From NCBI RefSeq assembly GCF_012985205.1, contig NZ_JABEKS010000002.1, forward strand, positions 62,001-126,000: DNA of 64,000 bases, read 5' to 3'. Both the position numbers and the translations under genes were made by a program. Numbering within the stretch: the first letter of the stretch is position 1; each line of letters opens with the position of its first letter. Under the pieces are notes generated by a model. The model did no database searches, was not told the origin of the DNA, and saw only the letters and a list, made by a program, of their open reading frames with translations. Positions 8,460-16,931 of the stretch are shown here, piece after piece. The stretch is from Planctomonas sp. JC2975. Lineage in GTDB: Bacteria; Actinomycetota; Actinomycetes; Actinomycetales; Microbacteriaceae.

Positions 8460-9533
8460 TCACCGCATCCCTGCTGAGCGAAGTGCCGCGAGCAGCGAGT
8501 CGGTGCTTGCCGACACGGTGAAGGCGGAGAGCCAGGGCGAGACGTCCGTCGCGCCGAGTGACATCGCGGACTCGACGGCGTCGGCCAGGTCCACGGCATC
8601 CGACGATCGGCTGAGGACACCAGTCAGCCCCGGCACGATGGCGTCCGCCACGCCGAATGCCGTCGAGGGTGCGACCGCCCTGAGCCCGGCCGAGGCGGCT
8701 TCGATGAGCACGTTGCCGAGTCCCTCGACTTTCGAGGGGAGGAGCACGATGTCGTCGGGGGAGCATCCGTCCCACCACGGTTCCACCCAGCCGGGGAACT
8801 CCGCGTGCACTCCAAGACGCCCGGCGGCTGCGCTGGTCTCCGCCATGAGCAGACCCGTCCCGAAGTAGGTGAGTCGCACCCGGTGTCCTCTCCGCATCAA
8901 CTCCCGCGCGGTCTCGACCCCGCGAACAGGTTGTTTCTGGTCGGCGAGACGCATCGGGAGCACGAGATGGATGGTTCCCGACGTCGTGGGGACGCACGCC
9001 GAGCCCGTGCCTCCGGCGTCGTGCAGGACAGGGTTGGCCACGACCCGAATGCGGTCGGGACTGATCCCGTACCTGAGGAGGTCCACCCCGACGGCGTGCG
9101 AGACGGCGAGCCCCAAGTCGGCCCTCGGATACAGGGCGCGGGCGGCCAGCCGGCCGAGCGCTCCGGTCAGCGACCCCGCTGAGATGAGGCTCACGACGCT
9201 GTGCTCCGTGATCGCGACGACCGGGCGACGATGTGCGCGCACACCAAGGAGCGACGCGAGAAGGAAGACGTTCTGCCTGGTGAGGTGTGAGACGACCACG
9301 TCGGGTCGACGCGTCGTCACGAGACTGCGCAGTGCGCGGGCCCGTCGCAGCACGTGGCCGCCGACCATGCGATAGCGCGTGACCCGGCTGTCGAGCTCGC
9401 TCTCGCCCGGTGTCGACGTCGTCGTCGCGACGTCGACACGATGTCCGAGTTCCACGAGGCGTGACGCCCAACGACGAACGACCAGCTCGGCGCCGCCTCC
9501 GTGGAGGCCCTGTGCGACGAACATGACGTGCAT
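8460..9533 (-). CDS. glycosyltransferase family 4
   Basis: A 357-residue GT-B-fold retaining glycosyltransferase expected to act on the cytoplasmic face of the membrane in exopolysaccharide repeat-unit assembly. The N-terminus MHVMFVAQGLHGGGAELVV is the acceptor-side glycine loop; the C-terminal half has the nucleotide-sugar region (LPSKVEGLGNVLIEAASAGL) with the two glutamates of the EX7E motif. Its ATG directly follows the stop of the Wzy-like gene (TGA then ATG) and its stop is 4 bases before the next start, so it sits inside a tightly coupled operon. Donor and acceptor cannot be inferred. Confidence 0.9.
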   Translation of the reverse strand: MHVMFVAQGLHGGGAELVVRRWASRLVELGHRVDVATTTSTPGESELDSRVTRYRMVGGHVLRRARALRSLVTTRRPDVVVSHLTRQNVFLLASLLGVRAHRRPVVAITEHSVVSLISAGSLTGALGRLAARALYPRADLGLAVSHAVGVDLLRYGISPDRIRVVANPVLHDAGGTGSACVPTTSGTIHLVLPMRLADQKQPVRGVETARELMRRGHRVRLTYFGTGLLMAETSAAAGRLGVHAEFPGWVEPWWDGCSPDDIVLLPSKVEGLGNVLIEAASAGLRAVAPSTAFGVADAIVPGLTGVLSRSSDAVDLADAVESAMSLGATDVSPWLSAFTVSASTDSLLAALRSAGMR

Positions 9534-10709
9534 TCAGGCTCCAGCCTGGATTCGCGCAGATGCCGGACCGAATAAAGCCGACGATGCAGGATCCTCGGAT
9601 GCGCCCTCCCGCAGTTCCCGCCACTTCGGCAAAGTTCGCAGTGCGGTTCCGCAGATCAGGAGCGCCGCCGGCAGGAGAGGCGTCACGTGCCGAACCGCAG
9701 AGCCGTAGTCGGGTTCGAAGAGGGCCTGCACGCAGAGGAACGACACGAGGATCGCCGCGGCCCGCGCGACGGAGGTGATCGATCCGTGCGGTGCGCTGCT
9801 TTCGTCGACCCTGCGAAGTCGGGCGATCCCCACGTAGGTCGATCCCCAGATGACCGTGAGCACCAGGGTGATGATCCCGTAATAGAGCCCGCCACCGCTC
9901 AGCAGCAACGGAATCGGAACGAGCAGGAAGAACGCCGTGAGCACGTTGTTGAGCAGCCCGGACCACGGCTCAGCGAACGTCAGGATCGGCGTGATGATCG
10001 ATTGGGCGTTGGGGTCGAGCGAGCGCGTGTCGTTGACCGATGATCGGTAGATATCCGGATCGGTGCCGTACACCACATAGATCGCGAGGCCGAGTGCGAG
10101 GACCGCCAGCACGATCGCCACCAGGATGAATCCCAGCGATCGCCGTTGGATCCGTACGACGCGGTACGCGACGAAGAGCAGCGCAACCGGCAGCCAGTAC
10201 GAGCGGAACCATGCGGCGTATCCGAGCATCATCGCGACGATGACGAGATCGGCCCACCAGTGACGGGGCAGAAAGAGCACGGCCGCGACGATCGGAAGCA
10301 CGCAGATGTCCTTCGTGTAGTACCCGAGGTACACCGCAGCGAAGACGAGTGAGGCGCATGCCACGAAGACGGTGAACACGCTGGGTTCGTTCCGCCGCAC
10401 CCGCGCCCACACACCGAGCAGGATGACGAGGAACAGGCTGTAGCCGAGCATCCCGGCAAGGAGCGGATGCGCCGCGAGGTCCAGCTGCGCATACAGCCAG
10501 GCAACGTTGCCGAACGCCTTGTCACCGAATGCCGATCCCGTCCCCAGCGCGATGGAGTGGATGCGGTCGCCGTCGAACGAGAACTTCGCCGGAAGCAGCG
10601 ACTGACGCATCGCCACGATCACGTAACCGGCCATCGCCGAGGCGAGAATCAGGAAGTCGCCGACCGTCGTCGCAGCCCGGCCCCGCGACGCGCGCTCCAC
10701 GGTCGTCAT
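9534..10709 (-). CDS. polytopic membrane protein, probable Wzy-like polysaccharide polymerase
   Basis: A 391-residue protein with roughly ten hydrophobic segments, starting MTTVERASRGRAATTVGDFL. A polar extracytoplasmic loop (YGTDPDIYRSSVNDTRSLDP) and the segment YLGYYTKDICVLP resemble the architecture of O-antigen polymerases, in which large periplasmic loops carry key Arg residues. It overlaps the upstream GT4 gene by ATGA and abuts the downstream GT4 start, so it is embedded among glycosyltransferases, where a polymerase is expected. Sequence conservation in this class is weak, so the function rests on topology and context; another EPS membrane protein is possible. ATG 10709 was chosen over a long open upstream frame because of the overlap and the N-terminal helix position. 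Confidence 0.65.
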   Translation of the reverse strand: MTTVERASRGRAATTVGDFLILASAMAGYVIVAMRQSLLPAKFSFDGDRIHSIALGTGSAFGDKAFGNVAWLYAQLDLAAHPLLAGMLGYSLFLVILLGVWARVRRNEPSVFTVFVACASLVFAAVYLGYYTKDICVLPIVAAVLFLPRHWWADLVIVAMMLGYAAWFRSYWLPVALLFVAYRVVRIQRRSLGFILVAIVLAVLALGLAIYVVYGTDPDIYRSSVNDTRSLDPNAQSIITPILTFAEPWSGLLNNVLTAFFLLVPIPLLLSGGGLYYGIITLVLTVIWGSTYVGIARLRRVDESSAPHGSITSVARAAAILVSFLCVQALFEPDYGSAVRHVTPLLPAALLICGTALRTLPKWRELREGASEDPASSALFGPASARIQAGA

Positions 10710-11977
10710 CGCGCCGCTTCTCTCGACGTCGCCGACGACGTCGTGAGTTCCGGGCCGGACAGATCGCCGTAGATGACCCGAAGAGTGTTCGCTTGACGGG
10801 AATCGCTGTGCGAGTCGGCGAGGCGGCGGACGAACGCCATTGTGGCCTGTCGTTCGTCGTCGTCTTCGAGCCGGCGCCACAGTCCGACGATGTCCGCGGG
10901 CTGCCTGAAGAGAAGCGGGAGACCCTCGTCGCGAAGCGCTCCGATGTCGCGACCGATCATGGGCACGCCGAGAGAGGCCGCCTCGAGCACGGAGAGCGGG
11001 AACCCCTCCCAACGCGCCGTGTGCAGGTAGACCGATGCCTCTCGCAACACCTTCCCAGCATCGTCCCGACTCAACCAGCCGGTGATCTCGACGTTCGCGT
11101 CGGTGAGGTCCCGCGCGAAGTGCTCTTCACCGTCTCCGATCCAGACTGCTCGAACCTGAATCCCCGCGGCTCGCAGTTCCCGGATCGTCGCCGCGAAGAA
11201 CGCAGGATCCTTCGCGTTGCACAGCCGCCCCGCGCCCACGATCACTGGTGGACCACTGGCAGGCTCGGCAGCTGAGGATGATGTCCCATGGCTTGCGTGG
11301 TCGAGCTCATCCTCGGTGTCGAAGGTGTGAGCCACATTCGGCACGACTCCGATCGGGGGATGACGGAACGGCCATGCGGACAGCCGCGCCTCATGCTGGC
11401 CGCACGCGACGACCATGGTCGTGTTGAACGAAAGGCTCCACTCCACGAGGCGGAAAAGCATCCGCGCCGGAGCGGGAAGGTCCTGACGTTGGAACGAGTA
11501 GCCGTGCGGTGTGTAGAGGATCGAGAGACGCTGCGACGGGCGCAGCGCCAGCCGAACGTAGAGACCCGCCCAACTCGAGTGCGCGTGCACGATGTTCGGG
11601 ACGACCTGCGTGACCGCCGCTCGCACTGCCTTCAGCCGATCGACATGCCCGGACGGCAGCCGCTCATGCGACGAGAAGTGCCTGAGATCCACTTCGTCCA
11701 CCGTCGTGTCGGCGTGCGTCGACCAGAGGAGGTGGTGCTCGAACTCAGGCGTGTTCGCGACGTAGCTGAGGACGGAGTTCTTCACCCCGGAGCCGAACGA
11801 CTCGACGACGTGAAGGATGCGTCCCGGCGACACGGACCCGCCGCCGGAGGCATCGCACTCGGCCTTCGGGGAGAGTGAGACCGAAGTCGGCCCCGAGCTC
11901 GAAGGCTGAGCGGTCGTTGAGACCCTCATCGTGGTCTCCGCTTGGTCAACCATCGCGTCCTCGTCGAGCTTGCTCAT
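10706..11977 (-). CDS. glycosyltransferase family 4
   Basis: A 423-residue GT-B-fold glycosyltransferase. After about 50 low-complexity residues the Rossmann domain starts at GRILHVVESFGSGVKNSVLS; VHAHSSWAGLYVRLA and LYTPHGYSF are typical of the N-terminal GT4 domain, and the donor half has WEGFPLSVLEAASLGVP with the EX7E glutamates. The segment IGVVPNVAHTFD is the hinge. ATG 11977 overlaps the galE stop by one base (TGATG); a second in-frame ATG at 11953 is possible. The 3' end overlaps the polymerase gene (ATGA). Role: transfer of one sugar of the exopolysaccharide repeat unit; specificity unknown. Confidence 0.88.
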   Translation of the reverse strand: MSKLDEDAMVDQAETTMRVSTTAQPSSSGPTSVSLSPKAECDASGGGSVSPGRILHVVESFGSGVKNSVLSYVANTPEFEHHLLWSTHADTTVDEVDLRHFSSHERLPSGHVDRLKAVRAAVTQVVPNIVHAHSSWAGLYVRLALRPSQRLSILYTPHGYSFQRQDLPAPARMLFRLVEWSLSFNTTMVVACGQHEARLSAWPFRHPPIGVVPNVAHTFDTEDELDHASHGTSSSAAEPASGPPVIVGAGRLCNAKDPAFFAATIRELRAAGIQVRAVWIGDGEEHFARDLTDANVEITGWLSRDDAGKVLREASVYLHTARWEGFPLSVLEAASLGVPMIGRDIGALRDEGLPLLFRQPADIVGLWRRLEDDDERQATMAFVRRLADSHSDSRQANTLRVIYGDLSGPELTTSSATSREAAR

Positions 11978-12990
11978 CAGGTGGCCGATGCGAAAACGAG
12001 GTCGGGCAACGCCGCGCTACGGGCGTCGAACCATCGGAGCGAGTCCGCAATGCCGTCCGTGAGGGAGTACGCGGCGTTCCACCCCAGCAGTTCTCGTGCC
12101 TTGTCGCTGCGCGTGTATGCACCCGCGGAGTCTCCCGGCCTCCGCGGAGCATGCTCGACCGCCACCTCGTGGCTCACAACGGATTCGAACGCCCTGATCA
12201 GCTCGAGGACGGTGGTACCGCGACCCGTCCCCAGGTTGATCGCCGTCGTCGAATGATCGGCGACCGCGTCGTCGAAACGTTCGAGGGCGGCGACGTGCGC
12301 CTGCGCCAGATCCCACACGTGGACGTAGTCGCGGATGCCCGTGCCGTCTCTGGTGGGGTAATCCGTGCCCGTGACGATGAAAGGCAGGCCGTTGTCCGAC
12401 CGGAGGATGAGTTTTCCCAGCGCGTGCGACGGGTAGGGAAGCTGGAGTCCTGTGCGCAGCCGAGGATCGGCACCGATCGGGTTGAAGTAGCGAAGGGACA
12501 TCACGCGCAATGCGGATGCTGCCGAGATGTCCTCCAGCATTTCCTCGATAATCGCTTTCGTGCGGGCATAAGGGCTCAGCGGCTCGATCGAGGAGTTCTC
12601 GTCGACGGTGAAATCGTCATCCGGTCGATAGATGGATGCCGAGCTGCTGAAGACGAGCCGCGTGCAGCCGCAATCCAGGAGGGATTCGACGAGTCGCAGA
12701 GTCGATAGCACGTTCGCTTCGTAATAGAGAACGGGCTCCGCCACCGATTCGGGGACGACGATCAGGGCAGCGCAATGCACGACGGCATCGATGTCGGGAT
12801 GTTCGGCGAATACGTTCCGAATCAGCGTCGCATCAGCGATATCGCCGTCGTAATGAATGCGACCTTCGACGAATTCGCGCCGCCCGGTCACGAAGCTGTC
12901 GAGGATGACGGGCACGTGTCCGGCGTCGAGGAGCGCGGAGGCGATCGTGCTGCCGATGAATCCTGCACCGCCCGTGATGAGCACCTTCAC
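11977..12990 (-). CDS. galE: UDP-glucose 4-epimerase
   Basis: Interconverts UDP-glucose and UDP-galactose, supplying nucleotide sugar to the glycosyltransferases downstream. The 337-residue product, started at GTG 12990, begins with the NAD-binding loop VKVLITGGAGFIGS; the catalytic Ser lies in VFSSSASIY (residues 114-121) and the YxxxK pair is Tyr141/Lys145. RYFNPIGADP and GIRDYVHVWDLAQAH are characteristic of GalE rather than of dehydratases. An upstream extension in frame would lack family similarity. First gene of the five-gene minus-strand EPS operon, with its promoter presumably in the 316-base divergent region. An epimerase for UDP-GlcNAc or UDP-glucuronate is not excluded. Confidence 0.9.
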   Translation of the reverse strand: MKVLITGGAGFIGSTIASALLDAGHVPVILDSFVTGRREFVEGRIHYDGDIADATLIRNVFAEHPDIDAVVHCAALIVVPESVAEPVLYYEANVLSTLRLVESLLDCGCTRLVFSSSASIYRPDDDFTVDENSSIEPLSPYARTKAIIEEMLEDISAASALRVMSLRYFNPIGADPRLRTGLQLPYPSHALGKLILRSDNGLPFIVTGTDYPTRDGTGIRDYVHVWDLAQAHVAALERFDDAVADHSTTAINLGTGRGTTVLELIRAFESVVSHEVAVEHAPRRPGDSAGAYTRSDKARELLGWNAAYSLTDGIADSLRWFDARSAALPDLVFASAT

Positions 12991-13185
12991 GATGAGGGGA
13001 TCCCACCGATCGAGCGTGCTGAGACACGCGATCTCTGCGACATCCTCTGGCAGGCTCGCGCATCCCGAACCGCCACGAATCCGCAAGGCGACTGCCGCGA
13101 TCGCAACACAATATCCACCGCTTACCCCCGACGACTAGCGGTCACTGCCAGGAATCCGGTCCACCTCACCCCGTGGTCGGATTCC

Positions 13186-13200
13186 TCAGGACGGTCCTGA
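13186..13200. promoter_or_regulatory. 15-bp palindrome TCAGGACGGTCCTGA, candidate operator
   Basis: Perfect 7-bp inverted repeat around one base, about 107 bases before the methyltransferase start and 200 before galE. It is adjacent to the 13150-13186 inverted repeat. It could be a regulator site or an RNA hairpin; no regulator gene is nearby. Confidence 0.3.
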
Positions 13201-13266
13201 CGCTACCTGAAAGCCCGGGTTCTGTCAGCACCGGACACCCCCGTGACGGCGATCCCGCCGGTCGGG

Positions 13267-13299
13267 TCTGGACGGCGCTGAATCCCGTGGTGTTTGAAT
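13267..13299 (+). promoter_or_regulatory. promoter module, copy A (TCTGGAC-N20-TTGAAT)
   Basis: TCTGGAC at 13267-13273 and TTGAAT at 13294-13299, followed after 7 bases by ATG 13307. The same arrangement with the same spacings occurs before 14211. There is no Shine-Dalgarno sequence between TTGAAT and ATG, so the mRNA may be leaderless. The 20-base gap is long for a standard -35/-10 pair, so TCTGGAC may be an activator site. Confidence 0.45.
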
Positions 13300-13306
13300 G
13301 GAGCAC

Positions 13307-14137
13307 ATGTCGGGGGGACGCAGTCGTAACTGGAGAATCGGTTCGGGTATCGCCTGGGTGAGCACGTCACTCGCGATCGTCGTCGTTGGTGTGCTGGTCT
13401 TCACGCGGCTGCCCGACAGAGCGAGGAAGTCGATCGACGGAGTCTTACGTTCGCTGGCGCGCCGAATCCCGGGTGCGAGGGCGATCCACCATCGCTACCT
13501 CGAATCGCGTAGCCGTCGTGACTTCTCGACCTCGGGTGACTACTGGGAGCGACGGTACGTCACGGGGGGAACATCGGGTGACGGGTCGTATGGGCAGCTC
13601 GCTCGGTTCAAGGCAGCGGTCTTGAATGATTTCGTGTCGGAACACCGCATTCGTGATGTTCTCGAATTGGGGGTCGGCGACGGCAACCAACTGGGGCTTG
13701 CCGAGTATCCGCAATATCGCGGACTGGACGTCAGCGCAGAAGCCATCCGAATGTGCCGGGCGCGCTTCGAAAACGATCGGACCAAGCAGTTCGGGCTTCT
13801 CGCCGATTTCGACGACCAGCCTGCGGAGCTGACACTCTCGCTCGACGTCGTGTACCACTTGGTGGAGGATGACGTATTCGACGCCCATATGCGACTCCTG
13901 TTCGGCGCAAGCACGCGTTACGTGGCCGTCTACGCTTCGAATTACGACTCTGTCGAATCGGCGATTCACGTCAGGCACCGAGAATTCACGCGTTGGGTCG
14001 GTGAGAACTGCCCGGAATGGGTCCTCGACCACCACCTCGCGAATCCGTACGCCTACGATCCTCGGGACCACAGCGGGTCGCTCGCCGACTTCTACTTCTA
14101 TCGGCGTGCCGGCACCCAGTCATTGCAAGACAACTGA
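13307..14137 (+). CDS. membrane-anchored class I SAM-dependent methyltransferase
   Basis: A 276-residue protein with one N-terminal membrane helix (residues about 12-35, after a basic start MSGGRSRNWR) and a class I methyltransferase domain. The SAM-binding loop is VLELGVGDGNQLG near residue 115, followed by the acidic strand end YRGLDVSAEAIRMC and post-motif LSLDVVYHLVEDD. I chose ATG 13307 over ATG 13298 because it aligns exactly with the start of the DUF4012 gene in the duplicated promoter module. Located at the edge of the EPS locus, it may methylate a sugar or lipid-linked glycan at the membrane, but the substrate is unknown. Confidence 0.75.
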   Translation: MSGGRSRNWRIGSGIAWVSTSLAIVVVGVLVFTRLPDRARKSIDGVLRSLARRIPGARAIHHRYLESRSRRDFSTSGDYWERRYVTGGTSGDGSYGQLARFKAAVLNDFVSEHRIRDVLELGVGDGNQLGLAEYPQYRGLDVSAEAIRMCRARFENDRTKQFGLLADFDDQPAELTLSLDVVYHLVEDDVFDAHMRLLFGASTRYVAVYASNYDSVESAIHVRHREFTRWVGENCPEWVLDHHLANPYAYDPRDHSGSLADFYFYRRAGTQSLQDN

Positions 14138-14170
14138 CCACACCACCCACGCACTCGTGTTCCGCTGGGC

Positions 14171-14203
14171 TCTGGACCTCGCCCACCTCCGCGGTGTTTG
14201 AAT
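14171..14203 (+). promoter_or_regulatory. promoter module, copy B (TCTGGAC-N20-TTGAAT)
   Basis: TCTGGAC at 14171-14177 and TTGAAT at 14198-14203, then 7 bases and ATG 14211. GGTGTTTGAAT is identical to copy A, and the first six or so codons are also nearly identical (cggggggacg). Confidence 0.45.
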
Positions 14204-14210
14204 AGACCAC

Positions 14211-16160
14211 ATGCCGGGGGGACGTAGGCATGAGCGCGCCGCGCGCAAGCGCGGCATCGGTGCGCTCATCGGATGGGTGATCGCCGGGTTCGTGGTGGCC
14301 GTCGTGTGTGCGGGCGTCTATGTCGGGATGCTCGCGCTCGACGCACGCGATCAGCTGCAGGCATCGGCGGGCGAGCTGGCGCGCGTGCAGTCGTCGTTGA
14401 CGGCGAGCGATGCGGATCATGCGTTGACGACGGCGAAGGATGCCGCGAGCTCCGTCTCCGCATCAACGCACAGGGCGCAGAGCGACACGCACAACGCGGT
14501 GTGGCGCGCCGCGGAGCTCCTTCCGTTGCTTGGCGGCAATCTGGTGGCGATGCGGGAGGCATCGGATGTCGCGGTGGATGCCTCGGATCATGCCGTCGCC
14601 CCGCTCGCCACTCTCGCCGGCCATCTCACGCCAGCGGACTTCACGCCAAAGGGCGCACGAGTCGACACACCTGTCATCGGCTCAGCCGCCGGCACTCTCT
14701 CACTGGTGTCCGCGGCGCTGGGCAGGGCATCCTCCGACGCCGACGCGATCAAGGCGTCGGGCGCGATCGGCCCTGTCAGGGATGCGGTCGTGACGCTGCG
14801 CACTCAGCTGCACACGGCATCCGAGGAGGCGGATGCGGCCCACCGCGCCGCGAAGCTGCTCCCGGACATGCTCGGTGCAAGAGGCCCGCGAGACTACCTG
14901 CTGCTGTTCCAGAACAACGCTGAGACGCGATCGACGGGCGGGATTCCGGGCGCCCTCGCCGTCGTGCACGTCGACAACGGGCAGATCACGCTGACCAGGC
15001 AGGCGTCGGCCGCGGAGTTCGGAGGAGCGGCGGATGCCACGAGCATCCTTCCGAAGTCCACCGTGGCGCTCTACGGCGACCTTCCCGGCCGGTACATGCA
15101 GGACGTCACGCTTCCACCCCAGTTTGCACTCAGCGGCCAGCTGGCGCGCACGCTGTGGCAGCAAGCTACCGGCCAGCAGGTGGATGGGGTGATCTCCGTG
15201 GATCCCATCGCGCTGAGCTATCTGCTGAAGGCGACGGGGCCGGTCAGGGTGCCGACGGGCGAGACGCTCACCGCGCAGAATGCCGTGAAGGTGCTGCTCA
15301 GCGACAGCTACGCGAAGTATCCGGTCGCGCAGCAGGACGCGTTCTTCGCGGGTGCGGCGACCTCCGTGTTCCGTGCAGTCACGGGAGGATCTGCGAGTCC
15401 CAGCACGATGCTTTCGGCATTGGCCCGCGCGGCAGGTGAGGGGCGCATCCTGGTCTGGAGTGCGCATCAGAACGAGCAGTCGTCGATCGCCGAGACGTCC
15501 CTTGCAGGCAACCTGCCGACGAGTGATGACGGATCTCCGCGCTTCGGCGTGTACCTCAACGACGCGACCGGCGCGAAGATGGACTACTACCTTCGCGCAA
15601 CGGTGGCGGTCGGGCGGGCCGTGTGCCGTGCAGACGGCAAGGCGACCCTGGCGGTCGCCGTCACGCTCACCAACACGGCTCCGAAGGATGCCGCCACTTC
15701 GCTCCCGGCATACGTCACCGGCGGTGGCGTGTTCGGGGTCGCGCCCGGCAATGTGGCCACGCAGATCGCCGTGTACGCGCCTCAGCGCGCAGCGTGGCTT
15801 GGCACGACCGTGGGCGGTGAGAATGTGACGGCCAAGGCAGCCGTTGACGGCGGTCGCGCGGTGTCCCGCTACACGATGCAGCTAGCGCCGGGGGAGAGCA
15901 AGACGGTGAGATTCGATTTTCTTGCGGATGCCGTCGGTACCCAGACATCGGCATCCGGAGTGGACAGGTCGTCCGGATCGAGCTCAGCCGCAATGGCCGT
16001 CGTTCCCCGTGAACTCGCGGGAAACGGGGTGGACCTCGGGGTCTTCTCGGGACGAAATGATGCGTCATCAGCAAAAGGGATCAGCGCCTTCGTGACGCCG
16101 TTGGTCCAAGGAATATCTCAGAAAGGGCTTTCGGTCGACTGCAACGCGGCTATACCCTGA
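14211..16160 (+). CDS. DUF4012-domain membrane protein of the EPS locus
   Basis: A 649-residue protein with a basic N-terminus (MPGGRRHERAARKRG), one membrane helix at residues about 17-40, a coiled/alanine-rich extracytoplasmic stretch, and a DUF4012 core recognisable from RDYLLLFQNNAETRSTGGIPGA near residue 228. The rest is extracellular, with a Thr/Ser-rich region and no catalytic motif I can name. DUF4012 proteins are frequent in actinobacterial capsule and exopolysaccharide loci; their role is not established, possibly in glycan attachment to the wall or export. It shares its promoter and start region with the methyltransferase gene upstream. The start has no Shine-Dalgarno sequence. Confidence 0.8.
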   Translation: MPGGRRHERAARKRGIGALIGWVIAGFVVAVVCAGVYVGMLALDARDQLQASAGELARVQSSLTASDADHALTTAKDAASSVSASTHRAQSDTHNAVWRAAELLPLLGGNLVAMREASDVAVDASDHAVAPLATLAGHLTPADFTPKGARVDTPVIGSAAGTLSLVSAALGRASSDADAIKASGAIGPVRDAVVTLRTQLHTASEEADAAHRAAKLLPDMLGARGPRDYLLLFQNNAETRSTGGIPGALAVVHVDNGQITLTRQASAAEFGGAADATSILPKSTVALYGDLPGRYMQDVTLPPQFALSGQLARTLWQQATGQQVDGVISVDPIALSYLLKATGPVRVPTGETLTAQNAVKVLLSDSYAKYPVAQQDAFFAGAATSVFRAVTGGSASPSTMLSALARAAGEGRILVWSAHQNEQSSIAETSLAGNLPTSDDGSPRFGVYLNDATGAKMDYYLRATVAVGRAVCRADGKATLAVAVTLTNTAPKDAATSLPAYVTGGGVFGVAPGNVATQIAVYAPQRAAWLGTTVGGENVTAKAAVDGGRAVSRYTMQLAPGESKTVRFDFLADAVGTQTSASGVDRSSGSSSAAMAVVPRELAGNGVDLGVFSGRNDASSAKGISAFVTPLVQGISQKGLSVDCNAAIP

Positions 16161-16218
16161 CGAGGTAGCAATCGAACGGGGCCGCTTCTGAGCCGGTCCT
16201 ACTCGGGGGAGATGTTCG

Positions 16219-16773
16219 ATGATTCGTAAAATATTCGCTGTAGCCGCGCTTGCCGTTCTCGGCATCTTCGCGGTTCCGCTCGCCGCCAACGCCGCTGGCT
16301 ACGTGCCATCCGGTGCGTGCGGAGTGAGCGGCTCGCCCGTGCCGGGAGGCACAGTCACCATCACTTGCGCTGCCGGAACCTGGACCGACGGCGAGACCAT
16401 CAGCATCACTGTCAGCGGGGACACCTCTGTCACCGCTGCCGCATTCCGCACGGCAGTCACGTCGGGGCCGTTCACGACGGTGGCGAGCGCAACAGGGGCG
16501 GACGCCGTGAACCTGGCTCTCCCGTCGAACGCGAGCGGCACCTACACCGTGACCTCGACCGGCACGGAGTCCGGCAACGTCGACGTGGAGACCTTCACCA
16601 TCGTCGCGCCGGCCGCGGCGGTGTCAGGCACGACGAGCACCTCGGGCGAAGTGGCGGCCACAGGGTCGACCATCCCGATATTGATCATCTGGGTGGCCAG
16701 CGGCCTCGTGCTCCTCGGTGCCGCGATCGTGGTCGTGCGCCTGGTCGTGCGTCGCCAGCGGATCAACTCCTGA
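16219..16773 (+). CDS. small secreted surface protein with C-terminal membrane anchor
   Basis: A 184-residue protein with a clear signal peptide (MIRKIFAVAALAVLGIF, predicted cleavage after the Ala-rich NAAG region near residue 27), a beta-rich extracellular domain with one Cys pair (CGVSG, ITCAAG), and a C-terminal tail of motif, hydrophobic helix and basic residues (VVRRQRINS). The motif before the helix is VAATGST, close to the LAxTG signals recognised by class E sortases in actinobacteria but with Val instead of Leu. Ribosome site GGGGGAG is 8 bases before ATG 16219. No known function; it could be a wall-linked or membrane-held protein of the polysaccharide layer. Confidence 0.7.
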   Translation: MIRKIFAVAALAVLGIFAVPLAANAAGYVPSGACGVSGSPVPGGTVTITCAAGTWTDGETISITVSGDTSVTAAAFRTAVTSGPFTTVASATGADAVNLALPSNASGTYTVTSTGTESGNVDVETFTIVAPAAAVSGTTSTSGEVAATGSTIPILIIWVASGLVLLGAAIVVVRLVVRRQRINS

Positions 16774-16786
16774 CGGCAAGCGTGCT

Positions 16787-16815
16787 GAACGGCGGATGGC
16801 GACCATCCGCCGTTC
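16787..16815 (+). terminator. hairpin terminator after the surface-protein gene
   Basis: Perfect 13-bp stem GAACGGCGGATGG / CCATCCGCCGTTC with a CGA loop, 14 bases after the stop. No T-run follows, as is common in actinobacteria. Confidence 0.65.
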
Positions 16816-16931
16816 GGTTGCGTCGAAGCATCCGCTGTCCCGCCCGGCGGATGATCGGCCGGAGCGGCCTTCTGGAACGCGGCCGTTGCGGCGCCTGGGA
16901 ACATCCGCCGCGCTCGTCGGTTGAACACTGA

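Larger units (their letters stand above)
12991..13306. other. divergent intergenic region with two inverted repeats
   Basis: 316 bases between galE (minus) and the methyltransferase (plus). I find no gene. It contains a 9-bp inverted repeat AGGAATCCG (13150-13158) / CGGATTCCT (13178-13186), a palindrome at 13186-13200 and the plus-strand promoter module at 13267-13306. Confidence 0.6.
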
